From contig JABDIZ010000019.1 in NCBI GenBank assembly GCA_013003465.1, positions 1 through 13,323 of the forward strand: a DNA stretch of 13,323 bases. Direction: 5' to 3'. Positions 1 through 7,828 of this stretch are shown here, one piece after another. The position numbers were made by a program, and so were the translations under genes. Source of the stretch: Rhodothermaceae bacterium (lineage in GTDB: Bacteria > Bacteroidota > Rhodothermia > Rhodothermales > Rubricoccaceae). Each line of letters begins with the position of its first letter. Position 1 is the stretch's first letter. Below the pieces are notes generated by a model. It worked only from the letters and a program-made list of their open reading frames with translations, did not search any database and had not been told where the DNA came from.

Positions 1-1019
1 GGCTCGGCAAAGCCTTTCATCGAGACCTTCCGCGTGGATTCGATGCGGACGGTGGGGCCTGCCGCGTCGCGGGTGGCGGTGGTGATGACCACCTCGCCTG
101 AGGCCGCGAGCGTCTGGATGCGGCTCGTCAGGTTGACCGGGCTGCCCACTACGCCGTACTTGGCGCGCTTCTCCGAGCCGATGTTGCCGACGACGACCTC
201 GCCCGTGTTCACGGCGATGCCCATCGCGAGGTCCGAGAGTCCGCGCTCGGCCATGACGGCGTTGACGTCGCTCATGGCGCGCTGCATCGCCACGGCGCAA
301 GCGACGGCGCGCTCGGCGTGGTCCTCGCGCGGGATCGGCGCGCCGAAAATGACGAGGATGGCGTCGCCGATAAACTCATCGATGGTGCCGCCGTAGGCGT
401 CGATGACCTCGGTCATCTTGCCGAGGTAGATGTTGAGCAACTCCACGACGCGCTCGGGTTCGAGGCGTTCGGAGAGGGCCGAGAATCCGCTCAGGTCGCT
501 CATCAGCACGCTCACCTCGCGGCGTTCGCCGCCGAGCGCCAGGGCATCCGGGTCGGCGAGGATGGCCTGTGCGACTTCATCGGAGAGGTAGCGCCCGATG
601 GCCTCGCGGACGAAAGAGGCTTCACGCTCGCGCTCGACCAGCTCGCGCGCGTTGTTGATCGTCACCTCCAGGTCGCCGAGGTCGATGGGCTTGGTCAGGA
701 AGTCGAAGGCCCCCTGGTTCATCGCCGTGCGGATGTTCTCCATGTCGCCATAGGCCGTCACGACGATGGCCTTGTGCTGGCGCTCGCGTTTGCGGAGGTG
801 GCGCAGCAGCGTCAGGCCGTCCATGCGGGGCATGTTGAGGTCGGTCACGACCACCTCGATGTCGGGACGTTCGTCGAGCGTTTCGAGCGCTTCCACGCCA
901 TCGCTGGCAAACTCGAGGTCGAGTTGGCCATCACGCACGTGGCGACGAAACTTCTGGCGGATGAGCGGCGCCAGGTCGGGTTCGTCGTCCACGAAGAGAA
1001 TCTTGAGAGCAGCCTCCAT
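1..1019 (-). CDS. Response regulator fused to class III adenylate/guanylate cyclase (partial, C-terminus off window)
   Basis: The frame is open from ATG 1019 to the window edge (339 codons, no stop). Residues 1-120 form a receiver domain: acidic pair D11/D12, phosphoacceptor D60 in VTDLNMPRMDG, T88 in VVTAYGD and K110 in LTKPID. A charged helical linker (about 121-165) leads to a class III cyclase catalytic domain. That domain has metal-binding D175 (SDLSGFS) and D219 (EFIGDAI), the N296/R300 pair in VNLTSR, and the GxxxVVVGNIGS region. The likely role is a cytoplasmic two-component output protein making a cyclic nucleotide when phosphorylated; no partner kinase lies in the window. The purine-selecting position is Glu215, where adenylate cyclases usually have Lys, and the second position is Gly289, so the substrate is uncertain. 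No Shine-Dalgarno precedes the ATG. Family assignment is firm; product identity (cAMP or cGMP) is not. Confidence 0.9.
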   Translation of the reverse strand, partial: MEAALKILFVDDEPDLAPLIRQKFRRHVRDGQLDLEFASDGVEALETLDERPDIEVVVTDLNMPRMDGLTLLRHLRKRERQHKAIVVTAYGDMENIRTAMNQGAFDFLTKPIDLGDLEVTINNARELVEREREASFVREAIGRYLSDEVAQAILADPDALALGGERREVSVLMSDLSGFSALSERLEPERVVELLNIYLGKMTEVIDAYGGTIDEFIGDAILVIFGAPIPREDHAERAVACAVAMQRAMSDVNAVMAERGLSDLAMGIAVNTGEVVVGNIGSEKRAKYGVVGSPVNLTSRIQTLAASGEVVITTATRDAAGPTVRIESTRKVSMKGFAE

Positions 1020-1313
1020 GTAGCAGGGCAGGGAAAAGACAGGGCTAAGGTAGAGGCGAGCGGCCTGCCTCGCCAAGCCAGCAGCAAAGGAGTGTGCGCG
1101 TGCGTACCTTGGGGGCCACGACGAAAGCAGCGAGGCGGGCAGGCTCGGGAGGCGGGCCTTCGCAGGCGCCTCGTGATCGGGCCTCGCAGGCGCTGTGTGG
1201 GCCCGCCGTGAAGCCCGCGTCAGGCTTCTGTGAAAGAGGGCCGGAAACAGCGTTTTGGCCTGTTTCTGGCCTGGTTAACGGTGTTATCTACCGTATCGCT
1301 TTCTCCCTTCCCT
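1020..1313. other. Divergent intergenic region between cyclase and transglycosylase genes
   Basis: This 294-bp stretch separates two divergently transcribed genes and should hold both promoters. I could not identify a convincing promoter on either strand. It holds a direct repeat of a 15-16 nt unit beginning GGGCCT and ending GCAGGCGC (1154-1169 and 1179-1193), a 6-bp hairpin (1210-1228) and a longer hairpin listed separately (1239-1271). If the GTG at 1230 is the transglycosylase start, the last 84 bp would be coding. Confidence 0.6.
1239..1271 (+). repeat. Hairpin in the leader of the lytic transglycosylase gene
   Basis: Arms 1239-1250 and 1260-1271 form a 12-bp stem with one G-U pair and a 9-nt loop (CGTTTTGGC). 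It lies 42 nt upstream of the preferred ATG at 1314. A second, shorter hairpin (ACGGT 1278-1282 with ACCGT 1290-1294) follows. No T-tract follows on the plus strand, so it is not a typical terminator. It may be an RNA leader structure or a DNA-binding palindrome. Confidence 0.5.
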
Positions 1314-2330
1314 ATGCGTCCGCTGTCTGTTCTGTTGCCCATTCGCCGTCCTCTTCTTGCGCTCGTCGGACGCGTCTGGCTCCTGACGGGCGTTCTCGCC
1401 GCGCCCGCGTCGGCGCTCAGCACCGCGTCCTCAGTCGCCGTCTCCGATAGCACCGATGCGCTGGACTGGGCGCGCCGCATGGTCGCCCTGCGTGGCCTCG
1501 TCGCTGACGCGGAGGCTGCGCGCGGGCCCGAGGCCGAGCACCTAGCCACCGAGGCCTTCACCGAGGCGCGCGAGCTGTCCGCCGCTTCGGGGACCGATCT
1601 GGAAGTGCGGTCGCTCTTGCTCACCGCGCAGGCCGTCTATGAGAACCACTTCGGTCCGGTGCAGTCCGGCTCGCTGTCGTCGGAAGAACTGGCTACGCTC
1701 CGAGGCGCTCAGTTGCAGAGCCTCGCCCATACCGATCCGACGATGGTGGATGGGAGCCTCGGGTTGGCATTCGGTCCGATGGAGTCCGCGATTCCGGCCT
1801 GGCTCTTCTATCCCGAAGATGCCGAGGCGCTCGTCGCCCGCGAAGGGCGGCGGTATCAGAGCCGCGTGCAGCGGCTTGCGCAGCGCGGGCAGCGCTACTT
1901 CCCCATGATCGAGCAGGCGCTCGCACAGCGTGGCCTTCCTCTCGAACTCAAGTACCTGACGGTGATTGAGAGCGGGCTGAACCCGAGTGCCGTGAGTCCG
2001 GCCGGGGCCATCGGCCTGTGGCAGATCCTCCCCTCGACGGGCGCCATGTACGGTGTGAGCGAACGGGCGCTGTACAGCCCGCGCCATGCGACGCGGACCG
2101 CCGCGCGCTACCTCGCCTATCTCGGCGAGCTGTTCGACGAGGACTGGCAGCTTGCGCTCGCGGCGTACAACTGCGGGCCGGGCCGCGTGCAGGGGCTCGT
2201 GCGCCGTGCCGAGCGTCGCCTCGGGCGGACGCCGACGTTCTGGGACATCTACCCACAACTGCCTGCCGAGACGCGCGCCTATGTGCCGCGCTTCATCGCC
2301 ATCGCGCAGGCGATGGACGAGATCGCCTGA
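1314..2330 (+). CDS. Secreted lytic transglycosylase, SLT/MltD-like
   Basis: This is predicted to cleave the MurNAc-GlcNAc bond of peptidoglycan non-hydrolytically in the periplasm. The C-terminal half (about residues 190-330) is a Slt-type goose-lysozyme-like domain. Catalytic Glu219 sits in YLTVIESGLNPSAVSPAGA, followed by GLWQILPSTG and the AYNCGPGRV motif of family 1 transglycosylases. The N-terminus has basic residues and a hydrophobic run ending in APASALS, consistent with a signal peptide. Residues about 40-180 are a helical domain I do not recognise. No LysM repeat is present, unlike full-length MltD. An in-frame GTG at 1230 would add 28 residues. I prefer ATG 1314 because it directly precedes a normal signal peptide and leaves a strong hairpin outside the coding region. 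The gene stands alone, convergent with the next one. Confidence 0.88.
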   Translation: MRPLSVLLPIRRPLLALVGRVWLLTGVLAAPASALSTASSVAVSDSTDALDWARRMVALRGLVADAEAARGPEAEHLATEAFTEARELSAASGTDLEVRSLLLTAQAVYENHFGPVQSGSLSSEELATLRGAQLQSLAHTDPTMVDGSLGLAFGPMESAIPAWLFYPEDAEALVAREGRRYQSRVQRLAQRGQRYFPMIEQALAQRGLPLELKYLTVIESGLNPSAVSPAGAIGLWQILPSTGAMYGVSERALYSPRHATRTAARYLAYLGELFDEDWQLALAAYNCGPGRVQGLVRRAERRLGRTPTFWDIYPQLPAETRAYVPRFIAIAQAMDEIA

Positions 2331-2344
2331 GCACCGCGCGCGGC

Positions 2345-2381
2345 AAAAAACAACCCACCCGGTGTGTTACCACCGGGCGGG
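2345..2381 (-). terminator. Rho-independent terminator of the type IX secreted protein gene
   Basis: Arms 2354-2364 and 2371-2381 pair as an 11-bp stem with one mismatch around the 6-nt loop TGTTAC. On the minus strand this is followed within 3 nt by six T residues (plus-strand AAAAAA at 2345-2350). It lies about 80 nt beyond the minus-strand stop codon at 2464. The plus-strand side has no T-tract, so it is a weaker terminator for the converging transglycosylase gene. Confidence 0.8.
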
Positions 2382-2463
2382 CTGGCAAGCAGGTAAGGAC
2401 CTGACTTAGAGAGTCACCCCGAAGGGTGCTGCGGGTAATACGCCTCAGGCGGGTAGAGTTCCG

Positions 2464-5139
2464 CTACCGCACGAGGAGGATCTTCTGGCGCGTCTGGATC
2501 ATGCCCTCCGCCTCCAGCACCACCACGTACACGCCCGAGGCCAACCCCTCCGCCTCGAACGTCGCCTCGTGCATGCCCGCTGCCACCGGGCCTTCATGCA
2601 GCACGGCCACCTGCCGCCCGAGCAGGTCGTAGGCCACCAGCCGCACGTGGCCCGCCGTCGGCAACGAGAAGGGCACGCGCGTGCGCTGCGCGAACGGGTT
2701 GGGGTAGGCCGCGCTCAGCCGGTAGCCCTCCGCGAGGCCACCGGGGCCATCCTCATTCGCCGTGCCGGGCGGGTCGGTGGTGTAGAAGCGCTGGACGGAG
2801 CCCTGCATGATGCCCAGGTCACCCGTGCCCGTGTTGTCGAGCATGATGACGCGCTGGAGCGGGCGGCCTCGCGCGCCGTCGGCAAAGGAGAAGTAGTTGG
2901 GTTGATCCCCGGCGGGAGCAGGCGCACAGCCGCCATTGGCCTCGACGAGGGGCTGCGCGTAGGTCACCCAATCATCGTGCGACATGCCATCGAGCGGGTA
3001 GTAGGCGTAGATGCGGTCGGTGGCGGGGTAGCCGAGGTCTTCCGTCTCGCCGAAGTTGAACGCGCATTCGCCGCCGCCATCGGCAAACAGCACGGGGATG
3101 AGCTGCACGTCGTCGCTGGGGTCGTTCTCGGTGCCCGGCTCGACGAAGCCGATGTCCCAGACCTCGAAAGGCACTTCGACGAGCGTGTTGGCCGAGAAGA
3201 TGTAGGCGGCGTAGGAGCCTTCATCCGTCCAGCGGATCTCGTAGTCGTTCGGAGCATAGTTGGCGAGTACAGCCTCCGGCCCAGCGGACAGGGAGTGCAT
3301 GAGGTACTCGTTCGTGCCGTTGAAGGAGGGGTAGATCCAGTTGCCGCCGACCTCGTCGCAGCCGAAGGTGGAGGTGGCATCGGGACCGCAGGGGTCCGCG
3401 CCATCAGGACCGACGACCTCGACGAAGGCGGGCTCGCCGTTGCTGAGGCGGAGCGGACCAATAATAAACTGAAAGATATCGTAGGTGAACGAGCGGGCTT
3501 CGGATGCGGGACCGAGGCCTCCGGCAGTGGCGCCACGCACGCGCCAGTAGAAGGGGCGTGCCTGATTCACCGGGATGTCGAGCGAGTCAAGCGTAATGGT
3601 GGTTCCAGCGACATGACCCTGAGAGGATGCGGAGAAGGTGGCGCTGGTATCGACCTCGATCACGTAGTAATCCGCATCGCTGGCAGCCGTCCACGAGAGC
3701 ATGACATCGCCTTCGGTGAAGACGGTGCCGTCCTCGGGGCTCGTGGGGGTAGGTGTACCTGTTGGCGGCAGCGGAAGGTTCGGCTCAACCGTGTCGAAGA
3801 GCGCCCCCGCGTCATAGCGCGCCTGCACCTCATCGCTGGCTGCCCGCAGTGCCGTGATGCTGCTTAGATTTCCCGAGCCAAAGGCGAAGAGGATGCCGAT
3901 GTCGACGGTGTAGCTCTCGCCGGGTTGAAGCGAGAACGATGGGGTGGAAGTCAGGAAGCGGCGATCCGATGGCGTGTTGGCTGTACCCTGGCCGTCAATG
4001 TTGAACTCGCTCCAGAAGGCACCCGCCTCAGGCTCTCCCGAGAAGATATAGGTGGTGATAGGTCCACCAGTCATATAACCGAGGCCCCCTTCGGTCATTG
4101 GGGTGCCATCGCGCCACCGGCCCTGCATGTAGGGGTACGCCTCGGCACCGTCGGCGGGATTCCCTAGAGGGCTTGAATCCCCAAAGTAAGTCATCACACT
4201 TCCGGCCCCGCTGAGCAGATCGACGCCTAGGGCAGGCGGACTAAACCCATAGCCGTTGGTGCCTTGGTCGTAGCCGTCGCCGTTATAGGTATAGCCCATT
4301 CCCCGCGTCGAGTCGCTACCCATGTAGTCGTCGTTGAAGTTGCCGAGGTCGGTGTCAGTCCATACCGTGAGGTACACATTTTCAATGGCAACACTGTTGC
4401 GGTTGATGATGCGGTAGCGGTAGAACGTGCTCTGGTAGAGCGGAAGCACCTCGCCGTCAGCTACCTCAAAGGCACTCACCTGCACCTCAATCCCCAGCGG
4501 AGGGATATTGCTGCCTGACCAGAGGTGTGGCCCACCGACATCGTTCATGACCCAGAAGGCGGTCTGGCTCCCGTAGATCACCGGCCGCTCGCCCGCCGCC
4601 AGGTCGATCAACTGATCCCGGTCCGTCGGCTCCACTGGGTCGCCCATCGCGTCCACCGTCGGTGCACCCAGCCCGACGGGCCAGTCGGCCAGGTCGTCGG
4701 TGGCGATGCCAGAGTCGTCATAGGCAGCCACATCATCGGTAGAGACGACGTAGATGCGGTCCCAGGCCTCGCGCCCATTGGTGTTGGTACGCTGGCAGTC
4801 GGCCTCGGGTAGCGTCGCGCCGTCGTCGAGCGGGCCCGCCCAGAACTCCCAGTGGGAGTAGTCGGCGCCTGCAAAGCGGACTTGTCCATCGACCTGCCCG
4901 CCGATCCAGATCCCGGCGGCAAAGATGGCATTGGTCTCCAGCGCTTGGGGTACTTCGTAGGTGGGAGTGCCGCCTTTCCAGAAGAGGGCGCCGTTGTTGT
5001 AGAGGCGGGCCTCCACGTCGTTGATCGTGAGGTCGGCTGAGGCGAGGGGCTGGGGACACGAACCCGGCGTCTGGGCCGTGCTGATCGGCGCGAGGAGAAG
5101 AAGAGTGATGAGCAGAAGAGCGGTAGCAAAGAGGCGCAT
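2464..5139 (-). CDS. Large secreted protein with FnIII-like domain and type IX (Por) C-terminal sorting domain
   Basis: This 891-residue protein is probably exported by Sec, then across the outer membrane by the type IX system. Residues 1-22 from ATG 5139 are a clear signal peptide (MRLF, then a Leu-rich core, cleavage after STAQ). Residues about 25-455 are a Tyr/Trp/Asp-rich extracellular-type region I cannot assign. About 463-550 resembles a fibronectin type III module (PEDGTVFTEGDVMLSWTAAS, then YYVIEVD and YWRVRGAT). The last 80 residues, starting YPNPF and containing YDLLGRQVAVL and LASGVYVVVLEAEG with a basic tail KILLVR, are a type A sorting domain. Longer starts exist at ATG 5160 and TTG 5187, but both put extra residues ahead of the signal peptide. 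The function is unknown; no catalytic motif was recognised. It has its own terminator, and the sdh terminator lies upstream. Confidence 0.88.
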   Translation of the reverse strand: MRLFATALLLITLLLLAPISTAQTPGSCPQPLASADLTINDVEARLYNNGALFWKGGTPTYEVPQALETNAIFAAGIWIGGQVDGQVRFAGADYSHWEFWAGPLDDGATLPEADCQRTNTNGREAWDRIYVVSTDDVAAYDDSGIATDDLADWPVGLGAPTVDAMGDPVEPTDRDQLIDLAAGERPVIYGSQTAFWVMNDVGGPHLWSGSNIPPLGIEVQVSAFEVADGEVLPLYQSTFYRYRIINRNSVAIENVYLTVWTDTDLGNFNDDYMGSDSTRGMGYTYNGDGYDQGTNGYGFSPPALGVDLLSGAGSVMTYFGDSSPLGNPADGAEAYPYMQGRWRDGTPMTEGGLGYMTGGPITTYIFSGEPEAGAFWSEFNIDGQGTANTPSDRRFLTSTPSFSLQPGESYTVDIGILFAFGSGNLSSITALRAASDEVQARYDAGALFDTVEPNLPLPPTGTPTPTSPEDGTVFTEGDVMLSWTAASDADYYVIEVDTSATFSASSQGHVAGTTITLDSLDIPVNQARPFYWRVRGATAGGLGPASEARSFTYDIFQFIIGPLRLSNGEPAFVEVVGPDGADPCGPDATSTFGCDEVGGNWIYPSFNGTNEYLMHSLSAGPEAVLANYAPNDYEIRWTDEGSYAAYIFSANTLVEVPFEVWDIGFVEPGTENDPSDDVQLIPVLFADGGGECAFNFGETEDLGYPATDRIYAYYPLDGMSHDDWVTYAQPLVEANGGCAPAPAGDQPNYFSFADGARGRPLQRVIMLDNTGTGDLGIMQGSVQRFYTTDPPGTANEDGPGGLAEGYRLSAAYPNPFAQRTRVPFSLPTAGHVRLVAYDLLGRQVAVLHEGPVAAGMHEATFEAEGLASGVYVVVLEAEGMIQTRQKILLVR

Positions 5140-5235
5140 GAGAGGGTAAGAAATTAGCATGGTGATGATGGTCGGTACACAGTACAATCACACATTCAAA
5201 CTTCCAAGAAGGGCATGCGGAAATGCAGGGCCAGC

Positions 5236-5269
5236 AAAACGCCCCGGCTACCATGAGGCAACCGGGGCG
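5236..5269 (-). terminator. Terminator after sdhB
   Basis: Arms 5240-5247 (CGCCCCGG) and 5262-5269 form a perfect 8-bp GC-rich stem. The 14-nt loop can itself pair (TGCC with GGTA on the minus strand). Four T residues follow immediately on the minus strand (plus-strand AAAA 5236-5239). It lies 24 nt beyond the sdhB stop, so it likely ends the sdhCDAB transcript. Confidence 0.78.
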
Positions 5270-5292
5270 CAGATGACGAAGAGCAGCCGATC

Positions 5293-6000
5293 TCAGTACC
5301 GTGTAGTAACGGCCTTGCGCTTGAGCGCCGAGAGCCACCGCGTCACGTCGATGCCCTTGGGGCACGACTGTACGCAGTTGAAGATGGTGTAGCACTTCCA
5401 GAGGCCGTCCTTGGAGTCCACCACCTTGAGGCGCTCCTCGGCCTCGGAGTCGCGGCTGTCGAAGACGTAGCGGTAGGCCTTGAGCATGGCCGCCGGGCCG
5501 AGGTAATCGGGGTCGGCCCAGGTGCTGGGGCAGGCGTGCGTGCAGGCGCCGCAGAGGATGCACTTGGTGGCCTCCTCGATCACGGCGTGCTGCTCGGGGC
5601 TCTGGAGGCGCTCCTTCTCTGGCGCCGGGTCGTCCGTGATGAGCCACGGCATCACCGCACGGTACTTGTCGAAAAACCGTTCCTGATCGATGACCAGGTC
5701 TTTGATGACCGGGGCGGCGGGGAGGGGGGCAAACGAGATCGTGCCGCCATCCTTCGCCAGGCCCTGCACGAGCACGGAGCAGGCCAGCTTGTTCTCGCCG
5801 TTGATCTGCATGGCGTCGGAGCCGCAGATGCCGTGGGCGCAACTCTTGCGGAAGGTCAGGCTCCCATCCACGTGCCACTTGATGTAGTGGAGCAGGTCGA
5901 GCGCCCGGTCCATCGGGTCGGCTTCCACCTGGTAGCTCTCCCAATGCGGGGCACTATCCTTCTCCGGGTCGAAGCGCTGGATTTTGACGGTCAGTTGCAT
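5293..6000 (-). CDS. sdhB: Succinate dehydrogenase iron-sulfur subunit
   Basis: This subunit carries electrons from the flavoprotein to quinone in complex II. At 235 residues it matches the family (E. coli 238). The [2Fe-2S] ligands are in KSCAHGICGSD...LAC, with Asp at the third ligand position as in E. coli. The [4Fe-4S] motif is CILCGACTHACP, and the [3Fe-4S]/[4Fe-4S] C-terminal cysteines are in CYTIFNCVQSCPKG. The LGPAAMLKAYRYVFDSRD helix is typical. Two residues near the quinone site differ from E. coli: PSTWADPD has Ala where E. coli has the second Trp of PSFWWNPD, and KCYTIFNC has Tyr where E. coli has His. It is the last gene of the sdh cluster, 62 nt after sdhA, and that gap contains a strong inverted repeat. 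Confidence 0.97.
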   Translation of the reverse strand: MQLTVKIQRFDPEKDSAPHWESYQVEADPMDRALDLLHYIKWHVDGSLTFRKSCAHGICGSDAMQINGENKLACSVLVQGLAKDGGTISFAPLPAAPVIKDLVIDQERFFDKYRAVMPWLITDDPAPEKERLQSPEQHAVIEEATKCILCGACTHACPSTWADPDYLGPAAMLKAYRYVFDSRDSEAEERLKVVDSKDGLWKCYTIFNCVQSCPKGIDVTRWLSALKRKAVTTRY

Positions 6001-6010
6001 AGTCGATGTG

Positions 6011-6062
6011 CGATAGGCGATAGTCGAGGGCTCCTCATCGGATAGCGACTATCGCCCTATCG
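6011..6062 (-). repeat. Long inverted repeat between sdhA and sdhB
   Basis: Arm 6011-6026 (CGATAGGCGATAGTCG) is complementary to 6046-6062 apart from one extra C, giving a 16-bp stem around a 19-nt loop. It fills most of the sdhA-sdhB gap. The outer arm ends at the base next to the sdhA stop codon (6063-6065), and the inner arm ends 10 nt before the sdhB ATG. The arms contain the repeated unit CGATAG. There is no T-tract, so it does not look like a terminator. It may be a mobile palindromic repeat or an mRNA stability or processing element. Confidence 0.8.
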
Positions 6063-7805
6063 TCAATACTTGCGTTCCTTCGGCTGGAAGCGGGTGATGA
6101 TGACGTCCTTGTAGCCGATCTCGTGCTGGCCCTCAGCGTCGGCCCAGTAGAGGGTGTGCTTGAGCCAGGCCTCGTCGTCGCGCGTGTCGAAGTCTTCGCG
6201 CAGGTGCGCGCCCCGGCTCTCGGTGCGGTTGCGCGCGCTCGCGGCGATGGACTGCGCGTAGTCGACCATGAAGCCGACTTCGACGGCATCCATCAGGTCG
6301 GTGTTGAACTGCTTCCCCTTGTCGTCGGCGACTACGTTCTGGGCACGCTGGCGAAGCTGCGCCAGGTCGTCCATGACGGTGGAGAGGGTCTCCTCGTTGC
6401 GGAAGACGGAGACGTTGGTCATCATCGTCTCCTGCAGGTCGGTGCGAACGGCGACGGCCTTCTCGCCCTCCGTGCGGCTGAGGATGGATTCGAGCAGCTC
6501 GCGCGTGGGGCGGTCGGCATCCTCGTCGAGCGGGCGGAGGTCGACGCCGTCGCGGATCTGCTTCGCCATCGCGATGCCGACGCGGCGGCCGAACACGACG
6601 AGGTCAAGGAGCGAGTTGGTGCCGAGGCGGTTGGCGCCGTGTACGCTCACGCACGCGCACTCGCCGACGGCGTAGAAGCCGTCCACGATGTCGTCTTCCC
6701 GGCTCGGCCCGGCCACGACCTGCCCGTCGGCGTTGGTCGGGATGCCGCCCATCGCATAATGGCACGTCGGCGCCACGGGGATGGGCGTCTTGACGGGGTC
6801 GATGCCGAGGTAGACGCGGCTGAACTCGGTGATCTCGGGCAGCTTGTGCTCCAGCACGTCGGTGCCGACGTGCGTCATGTCGAGCACGACGTGGTCCTTG
6901 CCGTTGATGCCGCGGCCCTCGCGGATCTCCTTGTAGATGCACTGCGAGACCATGTCGCGCGGCGCAAGGTCTTTGACTGTCGGCGCATAGCGCTCCATGA
7001 AGCGCTCGCCCTCTGAGTTGCGCAGGATGCCGCCCTCGCCGCGTGCGCCCTCGGTGATGAGGATGCCGAGGCGGTAGAGGCCCGTCGGGTGGAACTGGAC
7101 GAACTCCATGTCCTCCAGCGGGATGCCCGCGCGGAGCGCGATGGCGAAGCCGTCGCCGGTGCCCGCGTGTGCGTTGGAGGTCGTCTTGAAGGCGCGGCCG
7201 TAGCCGCCGGTCGCGAAGCAGGTGAGCTTGGAGCGGAAGGTGTGGACCTCGCCCGTCAGGATCTCGTAGGCGACGGTGCCGGTGACGGTACCGTCCTCAT
7301 CGCGTAGCAGGTCGAGCACTTGGTACTCGTCGTAAAAGCGGACCTGCTTCTTGGTGCACTGCTCGTAGAGCGTGTGCAGGATCGTATGGCCTGTGCGGTC
7401 GGCGGCGTGGCAGGCGCGGCGGACGGGGGCTTCGCCGTAGTTGCGCGTGTGCCCGCCGAAGCGGCGCTGCGAGATCTTGCCCTCCTTGGTACGGCTGAAG
7501 GGGACGCCGTAGTGCTCCAGTTCCACGATGGTGCGCGGCGCGTCCTTGCACATCTGCTCAATGGCATCCTGATCACCGAGGTAATCCGAGCCCTTGACCG
7601 TGTCGAAGGCGTGCCAGATCCAGTGGTCCTCTTCCTCGTTGCCGAGCGCGGCGCCGATGCCGCCCTGCGCGGCACCCGTGTGGCTGCGGAGCGGATGCAG
7701 CTTGGAGACGACGGCCACGTCGGCCCCGCCCTCTGCGGCGTAGAGCGCGGCCATCAGCCCGGCCCCGCCGGCGCCAACGATGACGATGTCGTGGGTGAAG
7801 GTCAT
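6063..7805 (-). CDS. sdhA: Succinate dehydrogenase flavoprotein subunit
   Basis: This is the catalytic subunit, oxidising succinate to fumarate at the cytoplasmic face of the membrane. It has 580 residues against 588 in E. coli. The N-terminal dinucleotide fold is IVGAGGAGLMAAL (residues 9-21). His42 in RSHTGAAQGGIGA is the expected covalent FAD attachment site. The active-site region EGARGEGGILRN carries the catalytic Arg. CHYAMGGIPTNADG supplies the substrate-binding His, and ANRLGTNSLLDLVVFGR and TESRGAHLREDF are the conserved C-terminal FAD and substrate motifs. The start is ATG 7805, immediately before the FAD fold. It lies downstream of sdhD across a 71-bp gap that holds an inverted repeat, and the cluster order is C-D-A-B. 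Confidence 0.98.
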   Translation of the reverse strand: MTFTHDIVIVGAGGAGLMAALYAAEGGADVAVVSKLHPLRSHTGAAQGGIGAALGNEEEDHWIWHAFDTVKGSDYLGDQDAIEQMCKDAPRTIVELEHYGVPFSRTKEGKISQRRFGGHTRNYGEAPVRRACHAADRTGHTILHTLYEQCTKKQVRFYDEYQVLDLLRDEDGTVTGTVAYEILTGEVHTFRSKLTCFATGGYGRAFKTTSNAHAGTGDGFAIALRAGIPLEDMEFVQFHPTGLYRLGILITEGARGEGGILRNSEGERFMERYAPTVKDLAPRDMVSQCIYKEIREGRGINGKDHVVLDMTHVGTDVLEHKLPEITEFSRVYLGIDPVKTPIPVAPTCHYAMGGIPTNADGQVVAGPSREDDIVDGFYAVGECACVSVHGANRLGTNSLLDLVVFGRRVGIAMAKQIRDGVDLRPLDEDADRPTRELLESILSRTEGEKAVAVRTDLQETMMTNVSVFRNEETLSTVMDDLAQLRQRAQNVVADDKGKQFNTDLMDAVEVGFMVDYAQSIAASARNRTESRGAHLREDFDTRDDEAWLKHTLYWADAEGQHEIGYKDVIITRFQPKERKY

Positions 7806-7828
7806 GAGGTTGATCAGTTGTCAGTCGT

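Noticed and set aside
318..1211. Long plus-strand open frame opposite the cyclase gene
   Set aside because: It is antisense to a gene with clear receiver and cyclase motifs. Its sequence has no recognisable domain and fits a GC-rich shadow frame.
2382..2463. Possible small RNA or tRNA-like structure between the transglycosylase and cargo genes
   Set aside because: Several tiny hairpins occur (for example 2415-2428), but there is no cloverleaf or independent promoter, and the stretch is best read as the 3' UTR ahead of the minus-strand terminator.
2569..3867. 432-codon plus-strand frame opposite the type IX cargo gene
   Set aside because: The minus-strand frame carries the FnIII-like and sorting domains, while this one shows only biased composition without motifs.
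5140..5187. Longer N-terminus for the type IX cargo protein (ATG 5160 or TTG 5187)
   Set aside because: Both extensions would place extra residues ahead of a well-formed signal peptide beginning at ATG 5139.
4733..5944. 403-codon minus-strand frame overlapping sdhB and the cargo gene
   Set aside because: It overlaps sdhB in another frame, crosses the sdh terminator and runs into the cargo gene, so it cannot be a real gene.
6123..7016. 297-codon plus-strand frame opposite sdhA
   Set aside because: It is antisense to an intact sdhA and has low-complexity Val/Ala/Asp/Gly composition.
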